64,000 bases of DNA from Marsupella aquatica (taxonomy: Eukaryota > Marchantiophyta): positions 1,674,001 to 1,738,000 of the forward strand of contig OZ316897.1 of assembly GCA_973895155.1 (NCBI GenBank). The letters run 5' to 3'. Below, in pieces: positions 1-10,278 of the stretch. The notes beneath the pieces are model-generated. The model was not told the origin of the DNA. It ran no database searches and saw only the letters and a list, made by a program, of their open reading frames with translations. The translations under genes were made by a program, and so were the position numbers. Position 1 is the first letter of the stretch; every line of letters starts with the position of its first letter.

Positions 1-62
1 TTTCCAAGAAGACCCATGGCCCCATCAAGACAACCTATGGGTCGGGACATGGGGATGAATAC
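1..62 (+). pseudogene. Ty3/gypsy element 1: gag fragment upstream of an insertion
   Basis: This stretch is open in frame 1 and encodes a Met/Arg/Pro-rich peptide ending at the AATAC duplication. The same frame and composition resume after the inserted unit, where the zinc-knuckle part of gag starts. Removing the 4,014-bp unit and one AATAC copy would give uninterrupted coding sequence. The rest of gag and the 5' LTR lie left of the window. Confidence 0.75.
58..62 (+). repeat. Target-site duplication AATAC, left copy
   Basis: AATAC directly precedes TGTGATGCC. The identical 5-mer follows GACGTGACA at 4077-4081. Five bases is the usual duplication size for LTR-retrotransposon integrase. Confidence 0.8.
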
Positions 63-421
63 TGTGATGCCGCCGGTACGGCGGTTAATGAGTGATTCGG
101 TCTAACTGCGCTCGGCACGCACGTTAGGTGTGTTTGAGGCCGCTATTATTAGCATAACGACAGTATTTAGGTAATCATTAGGGGTAGGACATCATTAGGC
201 AATAAGGGAGACTTCAGGTTCGGACTGGCGGCGGGTCGCTATTCGCACACCCGAGTTACGAGCGTGGAAGGGCCCCTCCCTCGGGTCCATATAACGAACT
301 TAAGGAAGCGGCCACTGACGCACGCTGACTCAGACCGGCGGAGTGGCCGGTACACCACAAGCGTGAGCGGTTCAGCCTATGGGCGTCGAGGAGACGTCAG
401 GGGATCGACAAGCCCTCAAAG

Positions 422-430
422 TATAAAAGG
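422..430 (+). promoter_or_regulatory. TATA box (TATAAAAGG) of the family-1 unit
   Basis: A strong TATA-type core promoter lies 359 bp from the left end of the unit. No ATG lies between it and the ATG at 530 that opens the long ORF, so a transcript starting about 30 bp downstream would have that ORF first. This is where a U3/R boundary would be expected if the unit is an LTR. Confidence 0.6.
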
Positions 431-529
431 GGAGCCAACCCGTTGTAGTGCACCAGTCCATCAGTCCACGCGCCAGCTTCAACCCCAGCTCTCTCGTTCT
501 CTCTAGGTCGCCACTACTATCTCCTCTGA

Positions 530-3184
530 ATGTTGCACACGATCCTCTCCAGCTCGGCCATTCGATTCTGGACGCAGTTCCTATCTACCGAAAGGCACTT
601 GGTCGATTCATTGAAACACGCCAACCCGCGCCGATACGAAATCGAATGCGAGTACAAGAGAGCCATCCGCCTAGCAGGACGACACCACTATGTCCTTAAC
701 TTTGACTACCCATCTCAGAGCGAGCTTTACCGACCAGCAGAGGTATCTGGGTACTTCTTCAACGGAGACAAATATATCGGTTTCTGGGAAGCATTGCTTC
801 GGCTTCCGGACGAGGTCTTCAATATCCCGGGTACAATCGACCTGCAGCAACATCACTTCGACCACATCCCTGCCTAGGTTCGGGCTGTCATTAACAGCGA
901 GTCTAGTACCAACCGTTCGACAAGGGCGTCCGCACTCGCTTTGGAGAACTTCTACCAGCACCTGCAGAGCTTCATGGGAACTCGGCCATCAACCAACATG
1001 ACCAACTCAGCCGTGCCCGTACCCGTACCCGTGCCCATGCAACCCCAGCCTCAACCTCAGGCTCAGCTTCAGCTTCAGCCTCAGCCGTAGCCTAGCCAAA
1101 CCCCACCACCTATCGCCCAGCCAGCACAGGTACGCTCCGTCATCAACGCTGTGGATCTTAGCGATGACGACGAGGCTACCCCACCCTTGACCAGGCGGCC
1201 CAGAGGAACAAGCGCTCGGGGGGCCGACACTATATCATCCCCACCCCCTGCTCTAACCCCAGGAGCGGCCCCGGCAGACAACATGGTGACCGTGGCCGCC
1301 CCGGGCCCGTTACTAACGGCAATGGCACTACCCAGGCCCGATCGGGAGGATGGGGAAGTGTCACCTTCCCCGAGCCAGTCACGGGGAAAGAAGAGGAAGG
1401 AATCCGCCACTGCATCCGGATTACCGTTGGCCACGGTAGCTGTAGCCAAGGTGACGATGCACCGCATGGGGGAAAACGTTCACAACAACATCCTCCATCC
1501 CAAGCATGCGGTGTACCTGAAGACTCAGGGATTTGAGCACCTCACCTCTCTCCCCTGGAACACTTGCAGGTACTACGGGGAAGACATGACAGAGTTCATC
1601 AAGAATTATGATGACGTACATCAACAGACTCGGCTGCGGGGAAGGAATATGTCCCTCACAGAAGAACGGCTCAAGATGATCTTTGGGTTACCCGAAGGTG
1701 ACCATCGAGTCGAATCACGGGCTCCCGGGGGCAAGGGAGCCAAGTACCAATCTTCAAGTTTTCCCTCAGAGGGAGCAGTAGACAACGGGTTCGTGATGAG
1801 GACCTGCCTCATGCCCGAGATAGCTGAGCGGCTGGAGTTCCAAAGGTATGCTCTCCACATGATGGAACCCCGGGGGGAGATCTCCGCCGCCCAGGTTATC
1901 CAGGTCGAGAACTATCGACCTAGGAAATGGGCGTCGTACTTCGCTAAGAAATTCCATGAAGAGATGGAGCGGCGAAGGAAGACGCTGTACATTGGCGGGA
2001 AGGCGTATTTCGCTAGCCACATCGAAATCATTCTTGAGTGGTACGCTCGGTTTGATCGACGAACCCTTCCCCGCATCAACGTTACCAAGCTGGTCCCAGC
2101 TAGGTGGGTTTTTCCGGCATTGGAGAGACGGCCCCAACCCGAGGCCCGAAGTCCAGCGGACACGCCAGCTTCACCCACCCCACCTCCACAAGTAGCTGTA
2201 GTCGTAACCGAGGAGGCACCGGATGGGTCGGTTGTCGCAACCGTTGATGCGACCCAACTAGCCGGACTAAGTACAGAAGTTGGTACGGCAGAGGTCTTAC
2301 CCGAGCCCGGGTCTCCCAAGGACCCACCGGTGGCAATTCTGGAGAACCAGACATTGCTGCAGGAGGACACTCCAGCCCCTTCCAACGTTATGTCCCCAGG
2401 GCTGGACGTCACTGCCCCGGCCCCCGCGCGTGTTGACGTCTGCCCGTGCCCAAATCCGGATAGGCACAACTTGGACCACCCGGAACTCTTCGTACAGGGT
2501 ACGTTTCTGAACGGGTTTTTGGGAGATTTCTCTCATCAAATTGCCCGGGATACCGGGGAGTTCATGGCCCGGAAGGTAGCCTATTTCTTCAATCAGGAGT
2601 TGGTTGCCGCAGTAAAGGCAGGTTGGGCCCAGTCGGAGGCCCTTCAGAGGATAGAGCGGTACCGGGTGGAGTCCGTGTACCTAAAGAATGAAGTGGCGGC
2701 TCAAGAGGCTGAGCTTCTGCAACTACGACCCAAGGTTGCAGCCGCCGATGAGTTGTTAGCAAAGGCGCACGCTCTTACTGCCCTAGCCGAACAGGCCAAA
2801 GCTGGGAACGAGGCCGAGATTACACGACTCCGGAACCAGATTGACGGTTTGAAGACTCAAGCTGTCACCTGGCAGAAAGACCTGGAGGAGGCCGAGGAAC
2901 AAGCCCAGCGGGACACGGCGGAGATAGCCACGCTGCAGGCCGAGATGGCGCGGCTCCAAACCGAGGCCGAGAAGCAGGACCAGCTGGTGGGTAAACTGAC
3001 GAGCGACGCCCAGCAGCTGGAGGAGGCATGCCAGGAGGCAGTAGAGGAGACGGACGCGGCGAGGCGAGAGAACGAATCTCTGCTGGACCAGGTCCAGCTC
3101 CTCAAAGCGGACAATGACAGGCTTTGAAGGCAGCGGGATGGCCGTTCCCATTCGGGCGGCTCTGGCAAGCGTGCCAGATATTAG
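530..3184 (+). pseudogene. Family-1 ORF: PMD/transposon-associated-like domain plus coiled coil, three premature stops
   Basis: One frame runs about 884 codons from ATG 530 to TAG 3182-3184, broken by TAG 875-877, TAG 1088-1090 and TGA 3125-3127. The second copy (21392-23814) has sense codons at the equivalent of 875 (CAG) and 3125 (CGT). In order the product has a short N-terminal region, a Pro/Gln-rich linker, an acidic Ser/Asp segment and a Lys/Arg patch. A conserved globular domain follows (about 1465-2090; motifs LPWNTC, LRGRNMSLTEE, IFGLPEGD, GFVMRTC), then a Pro-rich linker and an Ala/Glu/Gln-rich coiled coil (about 2570-3120). The globular domain resembles plant transposon-associated or plant-mobile-domain proteins; that is a motif-level judgement. 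It has no catalytic retroviral motif. Function unknown. Confidence 0.7.
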
Positions 3185-4076
3185 CGGCGGAGTAGGAATA
3201 GATTAGGATTAGGATTGGCTTAGTCAGACTCTTGGGACAGGCACCTGCCTTAGGTACAACAGCGCTGCCCTGCTGTCCAGCCTGCGTAGATTAGGATCTT
3301 CTAATAAGACACAGCCGTTTTCCGGCCTGACTGTCAGCTTAGTTAGGACCTTAGTCAGCGAATCTTCGGCGAGAGGACACCCCGTCCCTCGGCTCTTAGT
3401 ATTTAGTGCACCCCTCGGTAGAGGTAGGGGGGTTTTTAGTTTCAGAGTTGGACATCCGCGGTATATGCGGGGAGTCCCGACCTCTGGGAATGAAAGAGTA
3501 CCAAGGGGGGGAGGACTAAGCTCGTCGGGCGAGTGCGGAGCCGGGCTCCATTGTAGTATGCACCCTCAGCCTTGAATTTGTTCATTCCAGGGCTGTCGGG
3601 TCAACTAAGTGTACGCATGTGTTCCCTTTGTAGTAAAATCCTTTCCCATCATTTTCCTTCGTGTAAATCGAGATTGTATGCATGTGTGCGCATATGTGTG
3701 TGGGTTTCTCGTATATGGGTGGCAGCGCCAGGCCGAACGCACTACCCGAGACGTGCACAGGGTGCAGCCTGCGGGTAAGTGGTTGCGAGCACGGGTTGAG
3801 GACCTGTATCATCGAATCCGGATCGAAGGCGGACAGCACGAAGGCTTAGAAGCCCTTAAGCCGGGGTCGATCCTGCTATCGACTAAGGTACGTTCCGGCG
3901 GCGGAATACAAACCATACCTAGGAGGTGTCCGTATTTAGCAGTATGCGCACTTAGCGCTAGTTTACGAGAATAAGGTGCATTATGTGCTTCCCTTCCTGC
4001 CCGAACCCTCAGATTTACGAGGGGTGTGCTCGTCTAAGCTGAAGTCTGAGTTAAGGCCGAAGCCGACGACGTGACA
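3185..4076 (+). other. Non-coding 3' tail of the family-1 unit
   Basis: About 890 bp with no convincing coding potential. It is conserved in the second copy (23815-24712), including a G-run followed by TTTTTAG near 3430, the hairpin at 3893-3906 and the terminal GACGTGACA. Small ORFs here differ between copies and are not supported. Confidence 0.6.
3893..3906 (+). other. Conserved mini-hairpin TTCCG-GCGG-CGGAA
   Basis: A perfect 5-bp stem with a 4-base loop lies 170 bp from the 3' end of the unit. It recurs exactly in the second family-1 copy (24528-24541) and in family-2 unit A (42744-42757), and with one stem change on the opposite strand at 62199-62212. Conservation across two otherwise diverged families suggests a cis element; its role is unknown. 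Confidence 0.5.
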
Positions 4077-4081
4077 AATAC
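4077..4081 (+). repeat. Target-site duplication AATAC, right copy
   Basis: Matches 58-62 exactly and abuts the terminal ACA of the family-1 unit. Gag coding continues immediately after it. Confidence 0.8.
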
Positions 4082-5330
4082 AATGGCCCGATCAATGACC
4101 ATAAGACCACCAGTCAAACCTCCCATGGATCCTCCTGGAGGATATCCTCCTCGCACACAGAGAATCCCAGGAACTTGCTATAATTGTGGGATCGCTGGCC
4201 ATTATGCCCCTGATTGTCCATATCCAAAAGCTCCTTATCAATATACCCCTATCTGTGGAAACTGTGGAAGTGAGGGACATTTGCCCATTGAATGCCCAAA
4301 ACCGGTTCAACCCAAACTAATGGTGAAATATGTTAAAGATCCAGAGAAGAAGGACGCTGCAGAGGTACGGATGATTTTCCTCGAAGATACTCACCAGGTG
4401 ATGGAGGAGGAGTTGAACAACGAGGAGGTTTCATCAGTCTATAGGACTACTACTCGAAGTGCCAAGCGAAAAGCTGAGGAGACAAATCACCAAAGCAATA
4501 GTTTAACCTCAAAACTCGCTTCCGGTCATCAAGATACCTCAAACACTTCACACAAGATCAAGGATAAGGCCAAGATCAATGATTCACCGCTTGGGGGTAA
4601 GCAGGTAGAGGGCCTTCCCAAAGAGTTAGACCCTGCGTATGACAGGTACGACCCGAAGTATTTTATAAGAGATATATCATCTGAAGCTAATGAATATATT
4701 AATCAAGAGATTAAAGCTAATGCACAAAATATTGCAGTGAGACCCAAGCATGTTTCCTTTGAGGATAAGCCAAATTTTCAGGGAGTTAGAGTAGATGAAA
4801 AATTAGGCTATGACATAGTTAAGGATGTGGCTAATGCTCAAGCGACAGTAACTTTTGGAGAATTGTTGAGAAATAATGCTTTGTATAGAAAACAGCTAAA
4901 ACTGCTTCTTCGTTCTAGGCGTAGGAAATATAAAATGCCTCCGGTCACCATTAATTTTGCTGAAATAGAGGACTTTGGTGCCCCAGATGTTGAACTCCAA
5001 ATCGACGGCTGTTTAGTTAGAAGTGTTCCTATTGATGGTGGTTCGGGAGTTAATATTATGATAGCACAAACTGCACGTTCGTTAGGATTTACTAAGTATG
5101 AATCAACACCTAGAGTCCTTAGGATGGCAGATCAATCTAGAGTTTTTCCATTAGGTAAATTAGGGAATATTGAAGTTTTAATTGGAGGCTTACCTTTTAT
5201 TTTGAATTTTCTTGTTATTGATCCTCCCACTCAGTCAACTTTCCCTATTTTGTTAGGTCGCCCTTGGCTTTATAAAGCTAAGGTTAAAGTTAATTGGGCT
5301 AATAAAACATTTTTCCTTTGGCTATCCTAA
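4077..5330 (+). pseudogene. Ty3/gypsy element 1: gag zinc knuckles and aspartic protease
   Basis: Continues the gag frame of 1-62 after the insertion. Two CCHC zinc knuckles (nucleic-acid binding) start near 4174 (CYNCGIAGHYAPDC) and 4258 (CGNCGSEGHLPIEC). A polar linker follows. A retropepsin-like domain lies at about 4940-5310, with active-site segment IDGGSG near 5030 and the ILLGRPWL motif near 5257. The DGG triad in place of DTG/DSG is unusual. The frame stops at 5328-5330 just after the protease because of an apparent one-base insertion near 5315; the other frame carries on from there. This part encodes the structural and processing proteins of a non-chromodomain gypsy element. Confidence 0.85.
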
Positions 5331-5337
5331 AGTCACG

Positions 5338-5673
5338 TTGTCCTGGGATAAGATCCAGCATTTGGGGGAAACTATGTCTTCAGACCCAGGTTATACGTCC
5401 GATAATAGTACCTCTACAGTCGATTCGCGGTGGGTGGATGCGATGATGAAGCTCAAGGAGGACGAATTCAGCTTTGAGGAGGACGTGCGCTACCTCGAAG
5501 TCTACACTTACGAAGATGCAGTACCAGCTGCGCATGTGAGGAAGGTAGACGAAGTTGGTACTTCCTCAAGGTCTGAACCACTTGCCCCAAATCCTCAAGC
5601 GATGTTACCTCCTAAAGTAATTTTCAAACCAAAACCGATTGTCGAGATGCCAGAATCGGATTTGGACGAATAG
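5338..5673 (+). pseudogene. Ty3/gypsy element 1: protease-RT linker
   Basis: Frame continuing from the protease after the probable indel near 5315. It is acidic and low in complexity, typical of the linker before RT in this kind of element. It ends at TAG 5671-5673 but stays open after it to about 5820. There one missing base in a G-run would be needed to join the RT frame at 5826. The element is therefore broken at least three times (near 5315, 5671, 5820). Confidence 0.6.
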
Positions 5674-5825
5674 CAATCACAGAAACCTAAGGAAGGGGAA
5701 GTAGCCTTAGGAAAAAGCTCTGCATATTTTCAAGAATCTGCTAGCATGACTGAGGGTATGGTTAAAAAGAATCAATATGTTAAATTAGAATTAGAAAAGG
5801 ATAAAACTTTTAACATAGGGAGAAT

Positions 5826-8573
5826 TTGGATGATGTTACCCAACAAGCATACAAGGATCTTTTATATGAATATAAAGATATTTTTGCCTGGAGTCATCAT
5901 GATTTAAAAGGAATTTCTTCTACTTTAGGTGAACACCATATAGATTTAGTAGAGGGTGCTATACCCATTAGGCAGCGTCAGTATAGACTAAATCCCAAGT
6001 CTTATTCCCTCATGGTTAAAATGGAATTAGATAAATTAAAAGAGGCTGGTTTTATTTACCCTGTCCTAAGTAGTGAATGGGTATCGCCTATAGTTATAGT
6101 TCCTAAAAAACCAGGGCCGGATGGGAAAGTAAAAATTAGAGTATGTCAGGATTATAGGAAATTAAACGCGGCCACAAAAAAGGATTTTCATCCCTTACCA
6201 TTTACGGATACGATTCTAGATCAAGTGGCCGGTAAGGAATTGTATAGTTTTTTAGACGGGTTCTCAGGTTATAACCAGGTTTCTATTAGAAAATCGGATC
6301 AGTCTAAAACCACATTCACAACTGATTGGGGCACTTATGCATTTTCTCGCATGCCCTTTGGGTTGTGTAATGCCCCAACAACTTTTCAAAGGCTAATGAC
6401 TGTTATTTTTCAGGATTACCTGCGTGATTTCTTGGAGATTTTTATTGACGATTTTTGTGTTTTCAGCGGTGAAAAGGATCATTTGGAGAAACTAAGGAAG
6501 ACCTTTGCTAAGTGTCGTGAGGCTGGCTTGTGTTTGCACCCTGAAAAATGTTTCTTCGGGATGATAGAGGGTATTTTATTGGGTCATAAAATTTCTCAGA
6601 GAGGCATTGCTGTTGATCATGATAAAATTACAGTCATCCTTGCCTTAGAAGTGCCCACTAATTTGCGTGAGTTAAGGGGGTTTTTGGGGTATGTTGGGTA
6701 TTATAGACGATTTATTGAGGGTTATTCTGTTCTTGCCACACCTCTTAATCAGCTTCTTAAAAAGGATGTGCCTTATGAGTGGAATGACGCACGAGACAAT
6801 GCCTTCCTCACCCTCAAACATACGCTGACTGTAGCTCCAGTTCTTCTTCCTCCTAACTGGTCAAAAGAGTTTCATGTTTTCGTGGATACTTCTAAGTTTT
6901 GCATAGGGATTGAGTTGAGTCAGAAAGATGAGCGTGAAAAGCACCACCCTATTTACTTTGCCAGTCGTCAACTCAATAGTGCCGAGCAAAATTATTCCAC
7001 CACCGAACGTGAAGCTCTGGGCATTGTTTTTTCTTGTAAAAAGTTCCGTCACTACCTCCTTGCTTATGACACTGTTTTTCATACTGATCATAACTCTCTT
7101 AAGTATCTTTTTAATAAGGCAGATTTGTCAGGCCGAATTGCACGCTGGATTCTACTTCTTCAAGAATTCCGGTTTAAAGTGGAGGTGCGCTCTGGAAAAA
7201 GCCACGTCAATGCTGATTACTTATCTCGGTTGGAAGGAGAAGGTGATACCGAGGCAATTCCCGATGTGTTTCCTGATGAGGAGTTATTTCACATGGAGGG
7301 TGAACAATCGCTCTATGCTGAGATTGTTTCTTTTCTCATTACTGGTCGACCTCCTCAACACATGAATGCGGAGCAGCAGGCAGTTTTTGTACATAAGGCG
7401 GGACCTTACACCCTTATTAGAGGTGTGCTCCATAAAACCATGCCCGACCTTAAACTTAAGCGACGTTTGGAGACGCATGAGGTGTCCAGAGTGATTAGTG
7501 CATTGCATGAAGGGGATTCGGGTGGACATTTTGCTGTGGACACTACGGTGGCCAAAGTTCATGATGCAGGATACTGGTGGCCCTCAATGCATAAGGACGT
7601 ACTTGATTTCATTAAAGGGTGTGACCCTTGCCAACGCATGGGAAAACCTTTACTCAGTGGAAGATGGCCCTTAGTCCCCATAATGCCCTTAGCTCCCTTT
7701 GAAAAATGGGGCATTGATTTTGTGGGCCCCATACAACCAGTTACTCAACGAAGGAGGAATCGCTACATCATCGTGGCAACCGATTATGCCACCAAGTGGG
7801 TGGAAGCCCAAGCAGTACGGAAGGATGATGCAACTGTTACAACACTTTTTCTTTTTGATAATATTATCACTCGCTATGGGTGTCCCTTAGAGTTGGTTAG
7901 TGATAGAGGCACTCACTTCCTAAATAGCACTATAGAACTGCTCACCACCACTTATCTGATCAAACACCGCAAAACTACTCCCTATAACCCTAAGGCAAAC
8001 GGTTTGACGGAGAGGGCTAATGGCATCATTTGTAAAATCCTCACAAAAATTGTTTCTGCACATAAGAGTGATTGGGACATGAAGTTAGCATCTGCACTAT
8101 GGGCGTATAGAACTGCACAAAAGATCACCACAAAACGAACTCCTTTTTATATGGTTTATGGGATGGACTCTATTGTTCCTATAGAGTTCAGTTTGCCCAC
8201 TGCACGAATTTTGGAAGATAGACGTTTACCCCCTGAAGAAAGTCAATTAATTAGACTAGCTGAATTAGAACACTTGGAGGAAAATCGTCTTTATGCACTC
8301 ACACACACTCATGTTCAGCAAGCACGTAGGAAGATGAATTATGATAAGAAGTTGAAGCCAACAACCATTAAGGCAAGAGATTTAGTTTTATTATATGACA
8401 ATCGTTATTTGAAGTTTCCAGGGAAACTCCACACTAGGTGGGGGGGTCCCTATGTAGTTAAGAATGTTTGGCCTAATGGTAGTTTACAACTTACCACTAC
8501 TGATGGAGAAGAGTTAATTACTAGAGTCAATGGCCATAGAGTAAAAAAATACATGGCTCAGCCATTGGAGTAG
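5826..8573 (+). CDS. pol: Ty3/gypsy element 1: reverse transcriptase, RNase H and integrase
   Basis: The product is 915 residues. RT spans about residues 60-260, with MPFGLCNAPTTFQ and the catalytic FIDDF near residue 208. RNase H follows, with FVDTSK near 351. The integrase zinc finger has two His then CDPCQ near 598. The integrase core has Asp in WGIDFVG (about 628), Asp in SDRGTHF (about 692) and Glu in the LTERAN segment (about 730). No chromodomain follows; the C-terminus ends in a GPY-type module (GGPYVVKNVW). RT motif style suggests the Tat/Athila side of plant gypsy elements. This ORF is intact, but its upstream gag-protease is broken. The true polyprotein starts upstream; ATG 5826 is only the first Met after a frameshift. 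Confidence 0.9.
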   Translation: MDDVTQQAYKDLLYEYKDIFAWSHHDLKGISSTLGEHHIDLVEGAIPIRQRQYRLNPKSYSLMVKMELDKLKEAGFIYPVLSSEWVSPIVIVPKKPGPDGKVKIRVCQDYRKLNAATKKDFHPLPFTDTILDQVAGKELYSFLDGFSGYNQVSIRKSDQSKTTFTTDWGTYAFSRMPFGLCNAPTTFQRLMTVIFQDYLRDFLEIFIDDFCVFSGEKDHLEKLRKTFAKCREAGLCLHPEKCFFGMIEGILLGHKISQRGIAVDHDKITVILALEVPTNLRELRGFLGYVGYYRRFIEGYSVLATPLNQLLKKDVPYEWNDARDNAFLTLKHTLTVAPVLLPPNWSKEFHVFVDTSKFCIGIELSQKDEREKHHPIYFASRQLNSAEQNYSTTEREALGIVFSCKKFRHYLLAYDTVFHTDHNSLKYLFNKADLSGRIARWILLLQEFRFKVEVRSGKSHVNADYLSRLEGEGDTEAIPDVFPDEELFHMEGEQSLYAEIVSFLITGRPPQHMNAEQQAVFVHKAGPYTLIRGVLHKTMPDLKLKRRLETHEVSRVISALHEGDSGGHFAVDTTVAKVHDAGYWWPSMHKDVLDFIKGCDPCQRMGKPLLSGRWPLVPIMPLAPFEKWGIDFVGPIQPVTQRRRNRYIIVATDYATKWVEAQAVRKDDATVTTLFLFDNIITRYGCPLELVSDRGTHFLNSTIELLTTTYLIKHRKTTPYNPKANGLTERANGIICKILTKIVSAHKSDWDMKLASALWAYRTAQKITTKRTPFYMVYGMDSIVPIEFSLPTARILEDRRLPPEESQLIRLAELEHLEENRLYALTHTHVQQARRKMNYDKKLKPTTIKARDLVLLYDNRYLKFPGKLHTRWGGPYVVKNVWPNGSLQLTTTDGEELITRVNGHRVKKYMAQPLE

Positions 8574-8991
8574 GGTTGTGAGGTCACTCCCTTATTTAAG
8601 GAGGGGATGGCTGCGTAGAGATTAATTGATGATATAAGTTAAGATAACCATTTTAGGTTAAAATTTTTATTTTTTGAGCTCTCTCAACCACATACCTAGG
8701 GAAAATGGGAAAATGATTAAGAGAAGGCTGAATTATTTTTCAACTTTGAAAACGGTTCAATTCGGCGGCAAAGAGGACTACATGTACTGGAAGCGAGTAC
8801 ATGGAGGGCAAACGGATACTTCACACCGGCTATCAACAAATCGTTCTTGGAAGAAGATTGGCAAACGCAAGAAGTAGAGTGCAAAGAACAATCGGGCCTG
8901 AACATTGAGCGCGCGAGACAGACGGAGGCCAGGAGCAAGGTGAGCTATCGGTATAGTTGAGGCGCCCATCGGAAGCGAAGTTCGAGCAGCA
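8574..8991 (+). other. Spacer between pol and the downstream ORF
   Basis: AT-rich at first, then more GC-rich. A 67-codon frame at 8674-8877 shows no recognisable domain and I do not call it. It may be untranslated internal sequence of gypsy element 1. Confidence 0.4.
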
Positions 8992-9852
8992 ATGGTGAAG
9001 GAGAAGACGATCGTGATGCCTCCTGAATCTGAGATGGCCAGCAACCGAGAGAATTACAAGAAGGTGGGCATCGATTCATTGGCTGACTTCCTTTGGGTGA
9101 TCAACAATGTGAAGATGGTGGACGAAATACGCCTGCGGAATAAACGTGGGAAGAACGTGACTGCCCGATCGGATTACACGGCGATTACTGAGCAAACGAT
9201 GGCGGATTGCTATGGCGTTTCTTTAGTAGGCCTGATTGCAGAAGATTTCACCTCCTCTCGATTGTTTCATGACATTTGCGAGGACCAATTCTCTGTTGAG
9301 TTTGCGAAGGAAGGTTATACACCAAACTCAGCAAAGGATCCAGCACTTCGAGCAATCCTTCGCTTCATTGTACCAATTTTGACACCCGATAAGCCCAGAC
9401 GTATTGCAGGCAAGTTGGCTGCCATGATTGTCACCGCCTACGTTAAAGGTAAACCAATCAATTGGGCTTGCGTGCTCTTAGATTCGTTTCAGCTGAGATG
9501 CAAGAAAGTGAAGGATGGAATCGATTTGTTTGTGGCGCCCATGTTGTTTCATTTGTACAAGTTTGAGAAGAAACTTTCGACAGTAGAGTTACAGTCCTAT
9601 GAAGAAGCAGAAGCGAATAGAGCCCTTATTGAAGACCCATCCTCCAAAGATGAAGACAGTGAGACAGACGAGGACGACGTTGTTGAGATGCCTGTCAAAA
9701 CTGAGGTTCAGGCATCCCCGGTGCGAGTGTTGAGGGGTCGACCACGAGGTTCAACATCAATCAAGAGACCTCAAGAAACCTCTGTTATTCAGGTGGATTC
9801 GGATGATTTGAGAGACTGTCGTAATTCTGAAAATCCAGGGAAAATCCACTAA
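8992..9852 (+). CDS. Hypothetical ORF downstream of gypsy pol, same strand
   Basis: An intact 286-codon ORF. Residues about 15-200 look globular and helical, with a Trp/Leu-rich core. The C-terminal third is acidic (Glu/Asp/Ser) followed by a basic segment with a GRPRGS AT-hook-like patch near residue 247. I do not recognise a family. Its position, 420 bp after pol on the same strand, suggests an additional 3' ORF of the retroelement, as in some plant gypsy lineages that carry extra ORFs. It could instead be a separate gene fragment. No 3' LTR can be defined because the 5' LTR is outside the window. Confidence 0.55.
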   Translation: MVKEKTIVMPPESEMASNRENYKKVGIDSLADFLWVINNVKMVDEIRLRNKRGKNVTARSDYTAITEQTMADCYGVSLVGLIAEDFTSSRLFHDICEDQFSVEFAKEGYTPNSAKDPALRAILRFIVPILTPDKPRRIAGKLAAMIVTAYVKGKPINWACVLLDSFQLRCKKVKDGIDLFVAPMLFHLYKFEKKLSTVELQSYEEAEANRALIEDPSSKDEDSETDEDDVVEMPVKTEVQASPVRVLRGRPRGSTSIKRPQETSVIQVDSDDLRDCRNSENPGKIH

Positions 9853-10055
9853 TATCAGTTGCATTAGATAATGTGGATGCATGTAAATATCTCTCCAATA
9901 GATGCATGTATATTTCTCTCCAATTTTTGTCAACCATACTATGTCAAAGTGAATGAGTGTACAATTAACTTCCCCCCCCCATTCCAGGCCTCCACATATA
10001 TTCTCCATCCAATCATCATAATCAAACACTAAAGTGCAATGCTTGGGGTTTTTTT

Positions 10056-10278
10056 TAACTATGTTATGTAATCCCTATAATACACCATATAAGGGCTCTA
10101 CACAAATATTTGAAGTTTTGGATGATTGGACATTACTTGACAATATTTGAAGTTCTTGTTGATTGGTTTTTAGCTAGTTTTGCATAATATCCAATCTCCC
10201 AAAACATCAAATATTGTCAAGTAATCCCCTTACTGGTTAATTAAGGGGTTATATAACATTACAGGGGTATAATAAAAT
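10056..10278. repeat. MITE-like imperfect inverted repeat
   Basis: The left arm (near 10060, ATGTTATGTAATCCC) pairs imperfectly with the right arm read on the other strand (near 10240-10275, ATGTTATATAACCCC). An inner pair matches well: ATTACTTGACAATATTTGA at about 10130 with its complement at about 10206-10224. The size (about 220 bp), AT-richness and lack of coding fit a small non-autonomous DNA element. Target duplication and superfamily are not resolved. Confidence 0.45.

Larger units (their letters stand above)
63..4076 (+). mobile_element. Family-1 coding LTR-like unit (solo-LTR structure), complete
   Basis: The unit starts TGTGATGCC and ends GACGTGACA, with the TG...CA ends of LTR retrotransposons. 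It is flanked by identical AATAC 5-mers (58-62 and 4077-4081) and sits inside a gypsy gag reading frame. It holds a TATA box, one long decayed ORF and an 890-bp non-coding tail. No direct repeat is seen between its two ends, so it has no LTRs of its own. The simplest reading is a solo LTR of about 4 kb that contains a gene; the alternative is a compact single-unit element. A second, 5'-truncated copy is at 21340-24712. Confidence 0.8.

Noticed and set aside
264-877. Separate small genes at 264-506, 448-699 and 690-1001
   Set aside because: They lie upstream of or overlap the main ORF in other frames; only the frame starting at 530 continues with conserved protein in copy 2.
1912-2469. Long antisense ORF inside the family-1 gene, also present in copy 2 at 22543-23124
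   Set aside because: It mirrors the GC-rich codon use of the sense ORF, lacks any domain, and is preserved only because the sense strand is. The sense frame has domain and coiled-coil structure.
530-3184. Reassignment of TAG to glutamine (as in some green algae), because so many TAGs face CAG
   Set aside because: Complete ORFs end in TAG (for example pol at 8571 and copy 2 at 23812), TGA stops also occur at CGN sites, and sibling copies keep CAG. Mutation explains it better.
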